A stretch of 64,000 bases of DNA from Paludibacter sp. (GTDB lineage Bacteria; Bacteroidota; Bacteroidia; Bacteroidales; Paludibacteraceae), in assembly GCA_028690665.1 (NCBI GenBank), contig JAQVAV010000011.1, forward strand, positions 1-64,000, written 5' to 3'. Under the pieces are notes generated by a model. The model had not been told where the DNA came from, ran no database searches, and saw nothing but the letters and a program-made list of their open reading frames with translations. The translations under genes were made by a program, and so were the position numbers. Numbering within the stretch: the stretch's first letter is position 1; the number at the start of each line of letters is the position of its first letter. Of the stretch, positions 55,443-64,000 are shown one piece after another.

Positions 55443-58400
55443 ATGAAAAAAATCTACCTATTTATTGTCTTTCTTTCCATCTCTATAATTGGTTATGCAA
55501 ATATAATCACTGGTCAACAGTACAAAATATCTTCTGCTAGCATAACAAATAAATCTGTCTTTGCAAGCAACTCATCATTGTTTACCGATGCGGGAATAAC
55601 CTTGTGGACAGAAACAAACGTCCCTGCTCAGCGATGGATTCTTACAGCAAATGACGATAATACTTATACTTTCGTTAACGCTTATTCGCAATATGTACTT
55701 TATAGAAAGGGAAGTGCTGTTGATGGTATGCCTATCGTGCAATCAAATAGTTCAACAACCAGTGCTTCACGATGGACATTAACTCCTGTACCCAATCAAT
55801 CAGGTTATTATTATATAACACAGCCAAATAACGATGGAATTTCTCAGTTATATATGGAAACTTCATCTACAGCAGATGGTGCCGCAATAGAATTGCACGA
55901 TAAAAAAACAGGCAATGATTCATTAAGACAAATTTGGAAATTTGAATTGAACGATACACAAATAAAATTCTCCCAAAAGGTACGAGATGAAACAATGAGT
56001 GGTTGGAAGACTAAATATTACAAACAAGCACCAACCGGATATGTATTAGGTAATGGAGGATGGTGGGGCGATGCAGAAATGTTTGAGATTGTTCTTGATG
56101 CATATGAAACAACAGGCGATGTCACTTATGAAACAATGTATCGTCAGTTATATAAAAATTTTATCGCAAGAAATCAGTCTAATTGGCTATACAATGACTT
56201 TAATGATGATATAGCTTGGATGGTTATTGCATCTGTTCGTGGATATTTAATGTTTGGTGACGCGACTTTCCTTTCTTATGCAAAGACAAACTTTGACAAT
56301 ATGTATGCGCGCGCTTTGCTTCCAACGGGAATGTTAAGATGGAAAGAAACAACTGAAACGCAAAATGGAACGAACTCATGTATAAATGGACCGGCAGAAG
56401 TAGCAGCATGTTATCTTGCAATGGCTTTGGAAGATGATTTATACTACGAAAAAGCAAAAAATTTGTATGCGTTACAACGTAAATATCTATTTGTACCTGC
56501 TACAGGGCAGGTTTACGATAGTTTTACGTGGACGGCTGGACAACCTTCAGGATATAACTATTGGGCATCAACTTATAATCAGGGTACATTTTTAGGAGCA
56601 GCAGTTATGCTGTATAATCATTATGGAAATAATATGTATCGGGATGATGCCGAAATGATTATGAAATATACTACAGAAAATCTTTGCGATGAAAATGGAT
56701 ATATAAATGTTTGTCAGGTAGGGAGCGGTGATCTGGCTGGATTTAAAGGGATATTGATGCGTTATGTAAGAAGACTTATTACTGACTTAAGAAAAACAGA
56801 ATATGTGGACTGGATGCAAAAAAACGCGTTTCAGGCTTACAATAATCGTAATTCTCTTAGTCTTACATCCTCTGCGTGGCTTACTAAGACTCCTGAAAAT
56901 TTTATTTTGACCAATTGTACTGAGAATTGCGATTTTACTAATGATCCTTTTGGTCCATCAACTGTAGTTTCTGCAGTATTTAATGCTCCATTGGATGAGA
57001 GTAAAATCATAAAAGATGCGTATTCTACAATACAGGCCGAGTGTTTTGATTATATAAAAGGTGTTTATACGCAAATAGGAACAAATCAGAATGATTATGA
57101 AATTGGAAATATTAAAGCAGGGAATTACGTTGGCTATAATAATGTAAATTTTGGGAATAGTTTAGCTACTTCTATAGAATTAAGCGTGTCGAGAGCATCG
57201 GTTAAAGGAAGTATTGAAGTGCATCAAGGAGGAGTAAAAGGTCCATTACTTGGTACTATCGCTGTGCCGACCACAGGTGCTGATTGGCAGATTTTGACTG
57301 GTAGTATTACTCCAATCACGGGAATGCAAAATATATATCTTGTTTTTAATGGAGTATCAGGACAAAGTAACATTTTTAGAGTGGATTATTTTCGTTTTAT
57401 AACTGAGAATAAAGTATATTCGGATATAACAGATAATGGAGGTTCTATATATTCCTCTCGTGCATCGAATACAATAAATTACGCTATTGACAACAATCTA
57501 ATAACAAGTTCATCTTTTTCCTCAAATGCAAATTTTGAGTTGTGCTATAAATCGCCAAAGCCGGTATTACTACAAGCTTATGCCGTATTTTCTGCTAGCT
57601 CAGATGCTCAAAAAGATCCAAAATCATGGAGTCTTCAGGCATCGAATGACAGTGTTAACTGGATAGATATTGATGTTCAGAATAATCAACAATTTAGTGG
57701 CCGTTATACGAAAAAAGTCTATGCTGTTTCGTTAAGTAACAGTTATTCGTATTTTCGTCTGAATATAAGAGAGAATAATGGAAATACAGAAGAAACGCAG
57801 TTTGGAGAATGGCAATTGTATGGAACCTGTATATTTGATAATGATATTACTGCTGATGGAGGTGTGTTGACTGCACAATATGTTGGTAATGAATCGGAAG
57901 AAACTTATGTTGGTGTTACTGATAAAAGTTCGTTCTCAAAATATCTTGTTATTGGTCAATCTGATTTATGGATTCAGTATCAGGCAAATGGTATATATAA
58001 ATTAAATTCGTATAGCCTGACTTCTGCTAATGATGAGCCTGAGCGCGATCCTAAAAGTTGGGTTTTGTATGGTTCTAACGATGGTGCAAATTGGATAAGA
58101 ATAGACCAACAAGAAAATCAGGGATTCAATTACAGATATAATACTCAATATTATAATGTTAATCAAAACGTCGGTTATCAGTATTATAAATTGCATGTTG
58201 TTGCAAATAATGGAGCATCAATGACCCAATTGGCAGAATGGCAACTTTTTGGTGATTTGTATTATGACAACATGTATAATGATATCACGATGAACGGGGG
58301 CAGCCTTTCTGCTTCAGATAATAATGATTCAAAGGCATTACAAACATTGACAGATAATAATGGAAACACAACTTATACCTTGAATGCCTCAACAATGCCA

Positions 58401-59396
58401 GCCTGGATACAGTATAAATCAACAACTCCGGTAAGTGTATTGGCATATTCTGTTGTTTCAGGTTATGATAATGATAAATCTCCGAAGAATTGGAGCTTGC
58501 AAGGTTCAAATGACGGTCAGAATTGGACAAATATTCATAATCGCAGTAATGTAACGTTTTCACAGAGAGGTGAACGTAAAGTATACACTGTCACAACTAC
58601 AACTGCATATACTTTTTTCAGGCTAAATATAACAAAGCTATCAAACACAAACTCTTCTGAAGTAATTCTGGGTGAGTGGGAAATTCATGGAACAGGGCTT
58701 TCTGCTGCCGATATAACAAACAATAGTGGTACAATTACAGCAGAACTGATTGACAAAAACTCTTCGGAGGGTGTTTCTAAGCTTATTGATAAGTTAGAAG
58801 GGACAAAATACTGCAACCTTTTTTATGGTTCATCGTGGGTTAATTACAAATCTCCATATTCTCTAAAGGTAAACGCATATAGTATAACTTCAGCAAATGA
58901 TGAAGAAACTCGTGACCCCAGAGCTTGGATACTTGAAGCTTCAATGGATGGATCATCTTGGGAGCTGATTGATAGTCGCAACAATCAGGATTTTCCTTAT
59001 CGTGGTGTAACACAATATTATGCCTGTAACAAAGATTTGAAATCATTCTCTAACTTCAGATTAAACATAACAGAAAATAACGGTTCTACTTTAATGCAAT
59101 TTGCGGAATGGCAGTTGTTAAATATAGTAGGTATCGATGGAGATCCCAATAGTGTAGATGTAGCCGAAATGACAAATATTGTGGTTTATCCTACATTAGT
59201 GCAGGAAGTATTATCAATTAACATGCCTGAAAAAGGCACTGTGAGCATTTTTAATGTTATGGGACAAAACGTATTTTTAGGACAGTTGAATGCAGGAGTG
59301 AATGCCCTGAGAATGAGCGATTTTAAACAAGGGTATTATTTTATTGTCATTCAGGAAGAAAACTATATAATAACCAAAAAAATATTTAAGAAGTAA
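55443..59396 (+). CDS. Modular GH76 alpha-1,6-mannanase: lectin, GH76, CBM6, four discoidin, T9SS
   Basis: The 1317-residue protein has a signal peptide, a ricin-like beta-trefoil (about 25-170; ITNKSVFASN, WILTANDDNTYTFVNAYS) and a GH76 barrel (about 175-525) with WLYNDFNDDIAWM, the Asp255-Asp256 pair, GMLRWKETT and NGPAEVAACYLAMAL. A CBM6 domain (about 530-655), four F5/8C modules in tandem (about 660-1225) and a T9SS tail (PTLVQEVLSINMPEKG, KQGYYFIVIQEENYIITKK) follow. It is an endo-mannanase on the outer surface, able to grip insoluble mannan with up to six binding units. It lies 110 nt after SusD. Confidence 0.9.
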   Translation: MKKIYLFIVFLSISIIGYANIITGQQYKISSASITNKSVFASNSSLFTDAGITLWTETNVPAQRWILTANDDNTYTFVNAYSQYVLYRKGSAVDGMPIVQSNSSTTSASRWTLTPVPNQSGYYYITQPNNDGISQLYMETSSTADGAAIELHDKKTGNDSLRQIWKFELNDTQIKFSQKVRDETMSGWKTKYYKQAPTGYVLGNGGWWGDAEMFEIVLDAYETTGDVTYETMYRQLYKNFIARNQSNWLYNDFNDDIAWMVIASVRGYLMFGDATFLSYAKTNFDNMYARALLPTGMLRWKETTETQNGTNSCINGPAEVAACYLAMALEDDLYYEKAKNLYALQRKYLFVPATGQVYDSFTWTAGQPSGYNYWASTYNQGTFLGAAVMLYNHYGNNMYRDDAEMIMKYTTENLCDENGYINVCQVGSGDLAGFKGILMRYVRRLITDLRKTEYVDWMQKNAFQAYNNRNSLSLTSSAWLTKTPENFILTNCTENCDFTNDPFGPSTVVSAVFNAPLDESKIIKDAYSTIQAECFDYIKGVYTQIGTNQNDYEIGNIKAGNYVGYNNVNFGNSLATSIELSVSRASVKGSIEVHQGGVKGPLLGTIAVPTTGADWQILTGSITPITGMQNIYLVFNGVSGQSNIFRVDYFRFITENKVYSDITDNGGSIYSSRASNTINYAIDNNLITSSSFSSNANFELCYKSPKPVLLQAYAVFSASSDAQKDPKSWSLQASNDSVNWIDIDVQNNQQFSGRYTKKVYAVSLSNSYSYFRLNIRENNGNTEETQFGEWQLYGTCIFDNDITADGGVLTAQYVGNESEETYVGVTDKSSFSKYLVIGQSDLWIQYQANGIYKLNSYSLTSANDEPERDPKSWVLYGSNDGANWIRIDQQENQGFNYRYNTQYYNVNQNVGYQYYKLHVVANNGASMTQLAEWQLFGDLYYDNMYNDITMNGGSLSASDNNDSKALQTLTDNNGNTTYTLNASTMPAWIQYKSTTPVSVLAYSVVSGYDNDKSPKNWSLQGSNDGQNWTNIHNRSNVTFSQRGERKVYTVTTTTAYTFFRLNITKLSNTNSSEVILGEWEIHGTGLSAADITNNSGTITAELIDKNSSEGVSKLIDKLEGTKYCNLFYGSSWVNYKSPYSLKVNAYSITSANDEETRDPRAWILEASMDGSSWELIDSRNNQDFPYRGVTQYYACNKDLKSFSNFRLNITENNGSTLMQFAEWQLLNIVGIDGDPNSVDVAEMTNIVVYPTLVQEVLSINMPEKGTVSIFNVMGQNVFLGQLNAGVNALRMSDFKQGYYFIVIQEENYIITKKIFKK

Positions 59397-59398
59397 TT

Positions 59399-62300
59399 AT
59401 GAAAATAAGAAAACTATTCTTGAGCACTTTTACTGTTGTATTTTCGACAGCCATTTTTGCACAAACCGGATTCGAAAACTGGGACGGAGCATGGGACAAT
59501 GTTAATGTCACTCAAATTAATAAAGAAAATCCCTATACAATAGCTATTCCTTTTGAATCAGAAAATGCTTTGTTGCAAAAAAGTATAGAAGCATCTGCCT
59601 ACTACCAGAGCCTGAACGGAACATGGAAATTTAATTGGGCAAAAGATCCAGATTCTAAACCGGCAAACTTTTATGAAACTAATTTTAATGTTAGTGGTTG
59701 GGATGACATCACAGTCCCAAGTGTATGGCAAATATACGGTGTAAGAAATGGAAAAAGTTGGGATATCCCTGTTTATACCAATTACGATTATCCATTTACA
59801 TATAATAGTTCTACATATAGTGTTATGGCTGATCGACCTTCTGATTGGACATATAATAACAGTTGTAAAAATCCGGTAGGTAGCTACAGACGAGACTTTA
59901 TTATTCCCAATAATTGGAATGGACGGGATATCTACGTTCGGTTTAACGGGGCTGGAGAAGGATATTATGTATGGGTTAACGGACAAAAAGTAGGTTACTC
60001 TGAAGATTCATATACTCCGGGTGAGTTTAAAATAACAGATTATGTAACAGCAGGCACTAATGTTATAGCTGTTCAGGTATACCGTTTTACCAGTGGTTCG
60101 TTTCTCGAAGATCAGGATTTTTGGCGATATTCAGGCATCTGCCGTGATGTTTTTGTTTGGTCTGCACCGAAAACTCAAATTCGTGACTATTTTTTTCGTA
60201 CAGATCTTGATGACCAATATGCGAATGCAATGGTTTCTCTGGATGTTGAGATTACAGGTAATTCGCTAAGTAATGCAAGCCTGAATGCCAAAATAATGAA
60301 AGACGGAATTGTCATTGCGCAAAGCACTATTTCGGCGCCAGTTATTGGAAAAAATACTTTTACAGTGCCTGTCAACAATCCTGATAAATGGAGTGCTGAA
60401 ATACCCAATTTATATGATTTAGTGATCACGCTAAATAATAATGGTACAACTTCAGATATTCGTGGAGGTAAAGTCGGTTTTCGTGAGGTTGGAATTGGCA
60501 GTAAAGGAGAATTGTTAATAAATGGAAAGCGAATGGTTTTTCACGGTGTAAATCGGCACGATCACAGTGAAATTAATGGTCGTACTATTTCTAAAGAAGA
60601 AATGGAAATGGATATTAAGACCATGAAGTGTTTGAACATAAATGCTATACGTACATCACATTATCCGGATAATCCCTATTTCTATGATCTTTGTGATAAA
60701 TATGGTATGTATGTGTTGGCAGAAGCTAATGTTGAATGTCATGGAAACATGGGACTTTCAAGTGTTGAAGCATTTAGAAAACCTATGGTTGAGCGTAACC
60801 AAAACAATGTTATGAGATACCGAAATCATCCTTCTATATTTATCTGGTCCTATGGAAATGAATCAGGCAATGGAAATAATTTCCAATATGTTGAAAATGC
60901 CATTAAAGCCTTAGATAACACACGTCTGACACATTACGAAGGAAATAGTCAATGGAGTGATGTCAGTAGCACAATGTATGGCGGCTATAACGATATAATG
61001 AAGATAGGAGAAGATCGTTTAACCCAATCAAATCCACGTCCTCACATTCAATGTGAAAACAGCCATGCAATGGGAAATGCGATGGGGAATGTGCGTGAAA
61101 TGTTTGATTTATATGAGAAATATCCATCACTTACAGGAGAATTTATTTGGGACTGGAAAGACCAGGGACTACAAATGCCTGTTCCGGGGAAACAAGATGA
61201 AACTTATTGGGCTTATGGAGGAGACTTTGGAGATAAACCAAACAATGAAAATTTTGTGATTAATGGTCTTGTATTTCCGGATTGCTCTTTATCTGCAAAA
61301 AGTTATAATACAAAGAAGATATATCAACCTGTTGTTTTTTCTATGCAGAATGATGGAAAAACATTTAACCTGACAAGTAAACTTTCTTTTAAAAATACAA
61401 GTGATCTGGATATTTATTATTCCATATTAGAAGATGGCAAAATATTAAAAACTCAAAAGATAAATACTACATTAAATGCAGGAGAGAGTCAAACTTTAAC
61501 AATCGATGAAAGTGCTTTGATGACTGAACCAGCAGCAGAATATTTTATCCGTTTCAATGTTTATCAAAAAAATGCAACTTGGTGGGCAAATGCAGGATAT
61601 GAGGTGGCAAGTGAACAAATAGAGTTAAAAAAAGCAATTAAACCTGTTTATGTTATTCCGACTTCAGGTGTCCTTTCTGTTCAGAACAATGGAAATACGG
61701 TACAGGTAAGCGGGAATAATTTCTCTATCGAATTTTCGAAACTTAAAGGAGCACTTGAAAGCTACGTGTTGAATGGTAAACAAATGATTAACGGAACACT
61801 CGAATTAAATGTATTTCGTCTTCCTACCGATAATGACAAAGCACAAACACAAACATGGGATGCAAATGGCATAAGAAGACTTACCGTTCTTCCAAGAACA
61901 TTTGATGTGAAACAAACTTCGGATGTTGTTACTATCACTGTAGAAAATTTATATTTAGCAACCGGACAATATAGATATAATACTACAGAAACCTTTAATA
62001 TATTAAAAGACGGAACCGTATTTTTCAATACGATTATTGATCCTGTAACGAAGAATGTAATTACTCCTCGTATAGGATACAGATTAAGTATGCCCAAAGA
62101 TTTTGAGCAGTTTACATGGTTCGGAAGAGGACCTTGGGATTCGTATAAAGACCGTAAAGAATCTTGTTTTTTGGGAGTTTTCAACAGTACTGTTACTGAT
62201 CAATGGACCAATTATTTATTACCACAAGAAACCGGTAACAAAGAAGATGTCCGTTGGATAAGTGTACGAAATAATGTCGGTGAGGGTCTACTTTTCGTTG

Positions 62301-63913
62301 CTCCCAATACAATGTCAGCATCAGCTGTACATTACAAAGCAGAAGATTTATACTCCAACAAGGATAATCGTGCAAAACATACTTATCAAGTTCCTTTTAA
62401 TGATAACTCAATCATTTCGTTAAATGCTGGAATGCGTGGATTGGGAAATGCTAGTTGTGGAGCTGATGTAATGTCAAAATATGAATTGCGTGCCGACTAT
62501 ACACTGTTTAATTTTATGATTTTACCGCTTTCGAGCCAACTTACAAACGAACAATTGTCAAAAAAAGCGCGTGTTGAAAGTCTGGTATGTGCGGCGGTAG
62601 AGATTGAACGCAATAAAGGCGGAATTGTAACATTAAGCACAAGTACTAACGCTGCCGAAATTTATTACAGCATCGATGGAGGGCAATTTCAACTATATAA
62701 AGAGCCTTTTGATTTACAGGATGCCGGGACTGTCAAGGCTTATTGCAAACGAAATGGATATTTCGATAGTATGGAATCTGAGAAATATTTTTATGTAGTG
62801 ATTGATAAAACAAAATGGCGAATAGCTAAGGTTTCGAGTCAACAAAATGGAAACGATGCAAAATATGCTATTGATGATAATGAGAATACGATATGGCATA
62901 CTCCCTGGGGAACCAACGAACCAACTTACCCACATGAAATTGTGATTGATATGTTGTACGAGTATACTGTCGAAAAATTCACATATCAGGGTCGTCTTGA
63001 TGGCTCCAACGGAAGAGTAGCCAGCTACGAAGTTTATTTCAGTAATGACCCGAATGTGTGGGGTGAACCCGCTATGAGTGGACAGTTCGCAAATAATTCA
63101 AGCATACAGTCAGTAAACATACTATCTAAACCTCAAGCCCGATTCTTAAAATTTATAGCGAAGTCAGAAGTGAATGGGAATAATTGGGCATCCGCTGCCG
63201 AAATAGGTATCGAAGCATCAAAAAAAAACTCTCATCAAGAAGATTGTCAAAGTAATATAGCTACTGATACTGAGTATTATATTAAGCATTTTTATTCCGG
63301 AATGTATTTACAATATAAAGTAAACTCATTCGAAGGCGATTTTTGCATCAATCCTTTAGTAGAAAAAAATGAAAATTTCATTTTTAATTTTATTCCTGTT
63401 TCTGGAAAAACAGATATTTATAATGTTTCAATGAAAGGCAGCTATTTGGTTAGCTATAATGATTCTTATTGGAGATTGCGTTTAGGCAATAAGACGGATA
63501 ATGATGGTCAAGTAAACATCCTTAAACAGGAAGATTGTACTTTTATTATGAAAGGGGTATGGCAAAGTAGTAAACTATTTAATTTTGATGCCACTACAGC
63601 CAACTCTTATGTATATGCAGATAAGGAAAGTGGTGCTATTTGGCAGATTCAGAAGGTGAATCCAGAAACAGCAATTCAGAATAATCAGACAGAAAAAATA
63701 GTTGTCTATCCCACAATTTCGCGTGGAACTATAGAGGTAATAACTTCAGGCAAAGCAATCGTTGATGTCATGGATATTTTTGGGAATGTTCAAGCGTCTT
63801 ATTCAACAAACGAAAGAATCAATCTAAATCTCAATTATCCTAATGGCATATATATAGTAGTAGTTAAAACAGCAAATGGAAATTCTCTTTTTAAGGTATT
63901 GTTAAGTAAGTGA
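59399..63913 (+). CDS. GH2 beta-galactosidase-type enzyme with discoidin, lectin and T9SS domains
   Basis: The 1504-residue protein starts 2 nt after the GH76 stop, so it is coupled with it. It has the LacZ plan: a sugar-binding domain (SLNGTWKFNWAKDPDSKPANF), an Ig-like domain, and a TIM barrel with FHGVNRHDHSEINGR, WSYGNESGNGN (Glu488, acid/base) and QCENSHAMGN (Glu553, nucleophile). A small-chain-like domain (to about 1045), a chitobiase C-terminal-like repeat (IYYSIDGGQFQLYKEPF), an F5/8C module (about 1140-1275), a ricin-like trefoil (about 1290-1420) and a T9SS tail follow. It likely removes beta-linked galactose, or another beta-sugar, outside the cell. Confidence 0.9.
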   Translation: MKIRKLFLSTFTVVFSTAIFAQTGFENWDGAWDNVNVTQINKENPYTIAIPFESENALLQKSIEASAYYQSLNGTWKFNWAKDPDSKPANFYETNFNVSGWDDITVPSVWQIYGVRNGKSWDIPVYTNYDYPFTYNSSTYSVMADRPSDWTYNNSCKNPVGSYRRDFIIPNNWNGRDIYVRFNGAGEGYYVWVNGQKVGYSEDSYTPGEFKITDYVTAGTNVIAVQVYRFTSGSFLEDQDFWRYSGICRDVFVWSAPKTQIRDYFFRTDLDDQYANAMVSLDVEITGNSLSNASLNAKIMKDGIVIAQSTISAPVIGKNTFTVPVNNPDKWSAEIPNLYDLVITLNNNGTTSDIRGGKVGFREVGIGSKGELLINGKRMVFHGVNRHDHSEINGRTISKEEMEMDIKTMKCLNINAIRTSHYPDNPYFYDLCDKYGMYVLAEANVECHGNMGLSSVEAFRKPMVERNQNNVMRYRNHPSIFIWSYGNESGNGNNFQYVENAIKALDNTRLTHYEGNSQWSDVSSTMYGGYNDIMKIGEDRLTQSNPRPHIQCENSHAMGNAMGNVREMFDLYEKYPSLTGEFIWDWKDQGLQMPVPGKQDETYWAYGGDFGDKPNNENFVINGLVFPDCSLSAKSYNTKKIYQPVVFSMQNDGKTFNLTSKLSFKNTSDLDIYYSILEDGKILKTQKINTTLNAGESQTLTIDESALMTEPAAEYFIRFNVYQKNATWWANAGYEVASEQIELKKAIKPVYVIPTSGVLSVQNNGNTVQVSGNNFSIEFSKLKGALESYVLNGKQMINGTLELNVFRLPTDNDKAQTQTWDANGIRRLTVLPRTFDVKQTSDVVTITVENLYLATGQYRYNTTETFNILKDGTVFFNTIIDPVTKNVITPRIGYRLSMPKDFEQFTWFGRGPWDSYKDRKESCFLGVFNSTVTDQWTNYLLPQETGNKEDVRWISVRNNVGEGLLFVAPNTMSASAVHYKAEDLYSNKDNRAKHTYQVPFNDNSIISLNAGMRGLGNASCGADVMSKYELRADYTLFNFMILPLSSQLTNEQLSKKARVESLVCAAVEIERNKGGIVTLSTSTNAAEIYYSIDGGQFQLYKEPFDLQDAGTVKAYCKRNGYFDSMESEKYFYVVIDKTKWRIAKVSSQQNGNDAKYAIDDNENTIWHTPWGTNEPTYPHEIVIDMLYEYTVEKFTYQGRLDGSNGRVASYEVYFSNDPNVWGEPAMSGQFANNSSIQSVNILSKPQARFLKFIAKSEVNGNNWASAAEIGIEASKKNSHQEDCQSNIATDTEYYIKHFYSGMYLQYKVNSFEGDFCINPLVEKNENFIFNFIPVSGKTDIYNVSMKGSYLVSYNDSYWRLRLGNKTDNDGQVNILKQEDCTFIMKGVWQSSKLFNFDATTANSYVYADKESGAIWQIQKVNPETAIQNNQTEKIVVYPTISRGTIEVITSGKAIVDVMDIFGNVQASYSTNERINLNLNYPNGIYIVVVKTANGNSLFKVLLSK

Positions 63914-63932
63914 TGTTTAGTTTATCTATTTC

Positions 63933-63972
63933 AAAAGGCGGATGTTAGTCTATATAGTCCGTCTTTTGTTTT
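63933..63972 (+). terminator. Terminator at the end of the rightward arm
   Basis: CAAAAGGCGGA pairs with TCCGTCTTTTG (one G-T pair) and a T-tract follows. It marks the end of the GH76-GH2 unit. Confidence 0.75.
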
Positions 63973-63990
63973 TTCTAAAAGAATAAAAGT

Positions 63991-64000
63991 ATGAAAAAGA
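63991..64000 (+). CDS. Start of a next gene, cut by the window edge
   Basis: ATGAAAAAGA after the terminator looks like the start (Met-Lys-Lys) of a further secreted protein. Only three codons are visible. Confidence 0.35.

Overview
The window comes from a low-GC member of the Bacteroidota, most likely a Bacteroidales bacterium outside the classical gut Bacteroides. The evidence is a SusC/SusD pair, a hybrid two-component regulator, Bacteroidota-type promoter boxes (TTTG and TAnnTTTG), and about ten proteins ending in type IX secretion (T9SS) sorting domains. The genus cannot be resolved from the sequence alone.

Region 1 (1-4.3 kb) is a graveyard of mobile and contact-toxin DNA. It holds the 3' end of an IS4-type transposase and a FISUMP-domain lipoprotein. 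A REP-associated transposase (RAYT) with matching inverted REP ends has landed in a tail-fibre-like (S74 chaperone) gene. A frameshifted toxin-like tail and a small immunity-like gene follow, and then a chimeric ORF joins an Rhs-type pre-toxin segment to the back half of an acyl-CoA ligase.

Region 2 (4.4-11.5 kb) starts with a small winged-helix gene and two tRNA genes, Gly(GCC) and Leu(TAA). A compact integrated element (about 6.4 kb, 5054-11451) sits in the 3' end of tRNA-Leu. Both ends are visible: a 16-bp att repeat, a 21-bp integrase arm-type repeat, and a terminator the element supplies just after the tRNA. It carries a tyrosine integrase, an excisionase-like HTH protein, a D5-type primase/helicase, a zinc-ribbon/Toprim-like protein and a small phage-type DUF5681-like protein. 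No relaxase, capsid or antibiotic-resistance gene was seen. It looks like a minimal satellite or integrated-plasmid type element.

Region 3 (11.7-63.9 kb) is a large polysaccharide utilisation locus built around alpha-mannan. From a divergent promoter region at about 37.6-37.9 kb, a roughly 26-kb leftward gene train encodes GH76, GH125, GH92, a discoidin-only protein, a beta-helix protein, a GH36-like enzyme, two related CBM/Big proteins (one carrying two SGNH esterase domains), another binding-only protein, GH97 and GH67. The rightward arm encodes GH38, a hybrid two-component sensor-regulator, a GLUG beta-helix surface protein, SusC, SusD, a large modular GH76 and a GH2. The enzyme set fits cleavage of an alpha-1,6-mannan backbone (GH76 endo, GH125 exo) with alpha-1,2/1,3 side chains (GH92, GH38). 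The GH97, GH36-like, GH2, GH67 and SGNH proteins suggest a decorated target carrying galactose, uronic acid and O-acetyl groups. Binding proteins and endo-enzymes carry T9SS tails and should be on the cell surface. GH92, GH125, the short GH76, GH67 and the GH36-like protein have only signal peptides, suggesting a periplasmic finishing stage.

The most distinctive features of the locus are about 15 copies of one discoidin-like (F5/8C) module across seven proteins, several binding-only proteins, a two-headed esterase, and a possible operator (AGTGTCAT, 8-nt gap, TTTTTAGT) repeated in the divergent promoter region.
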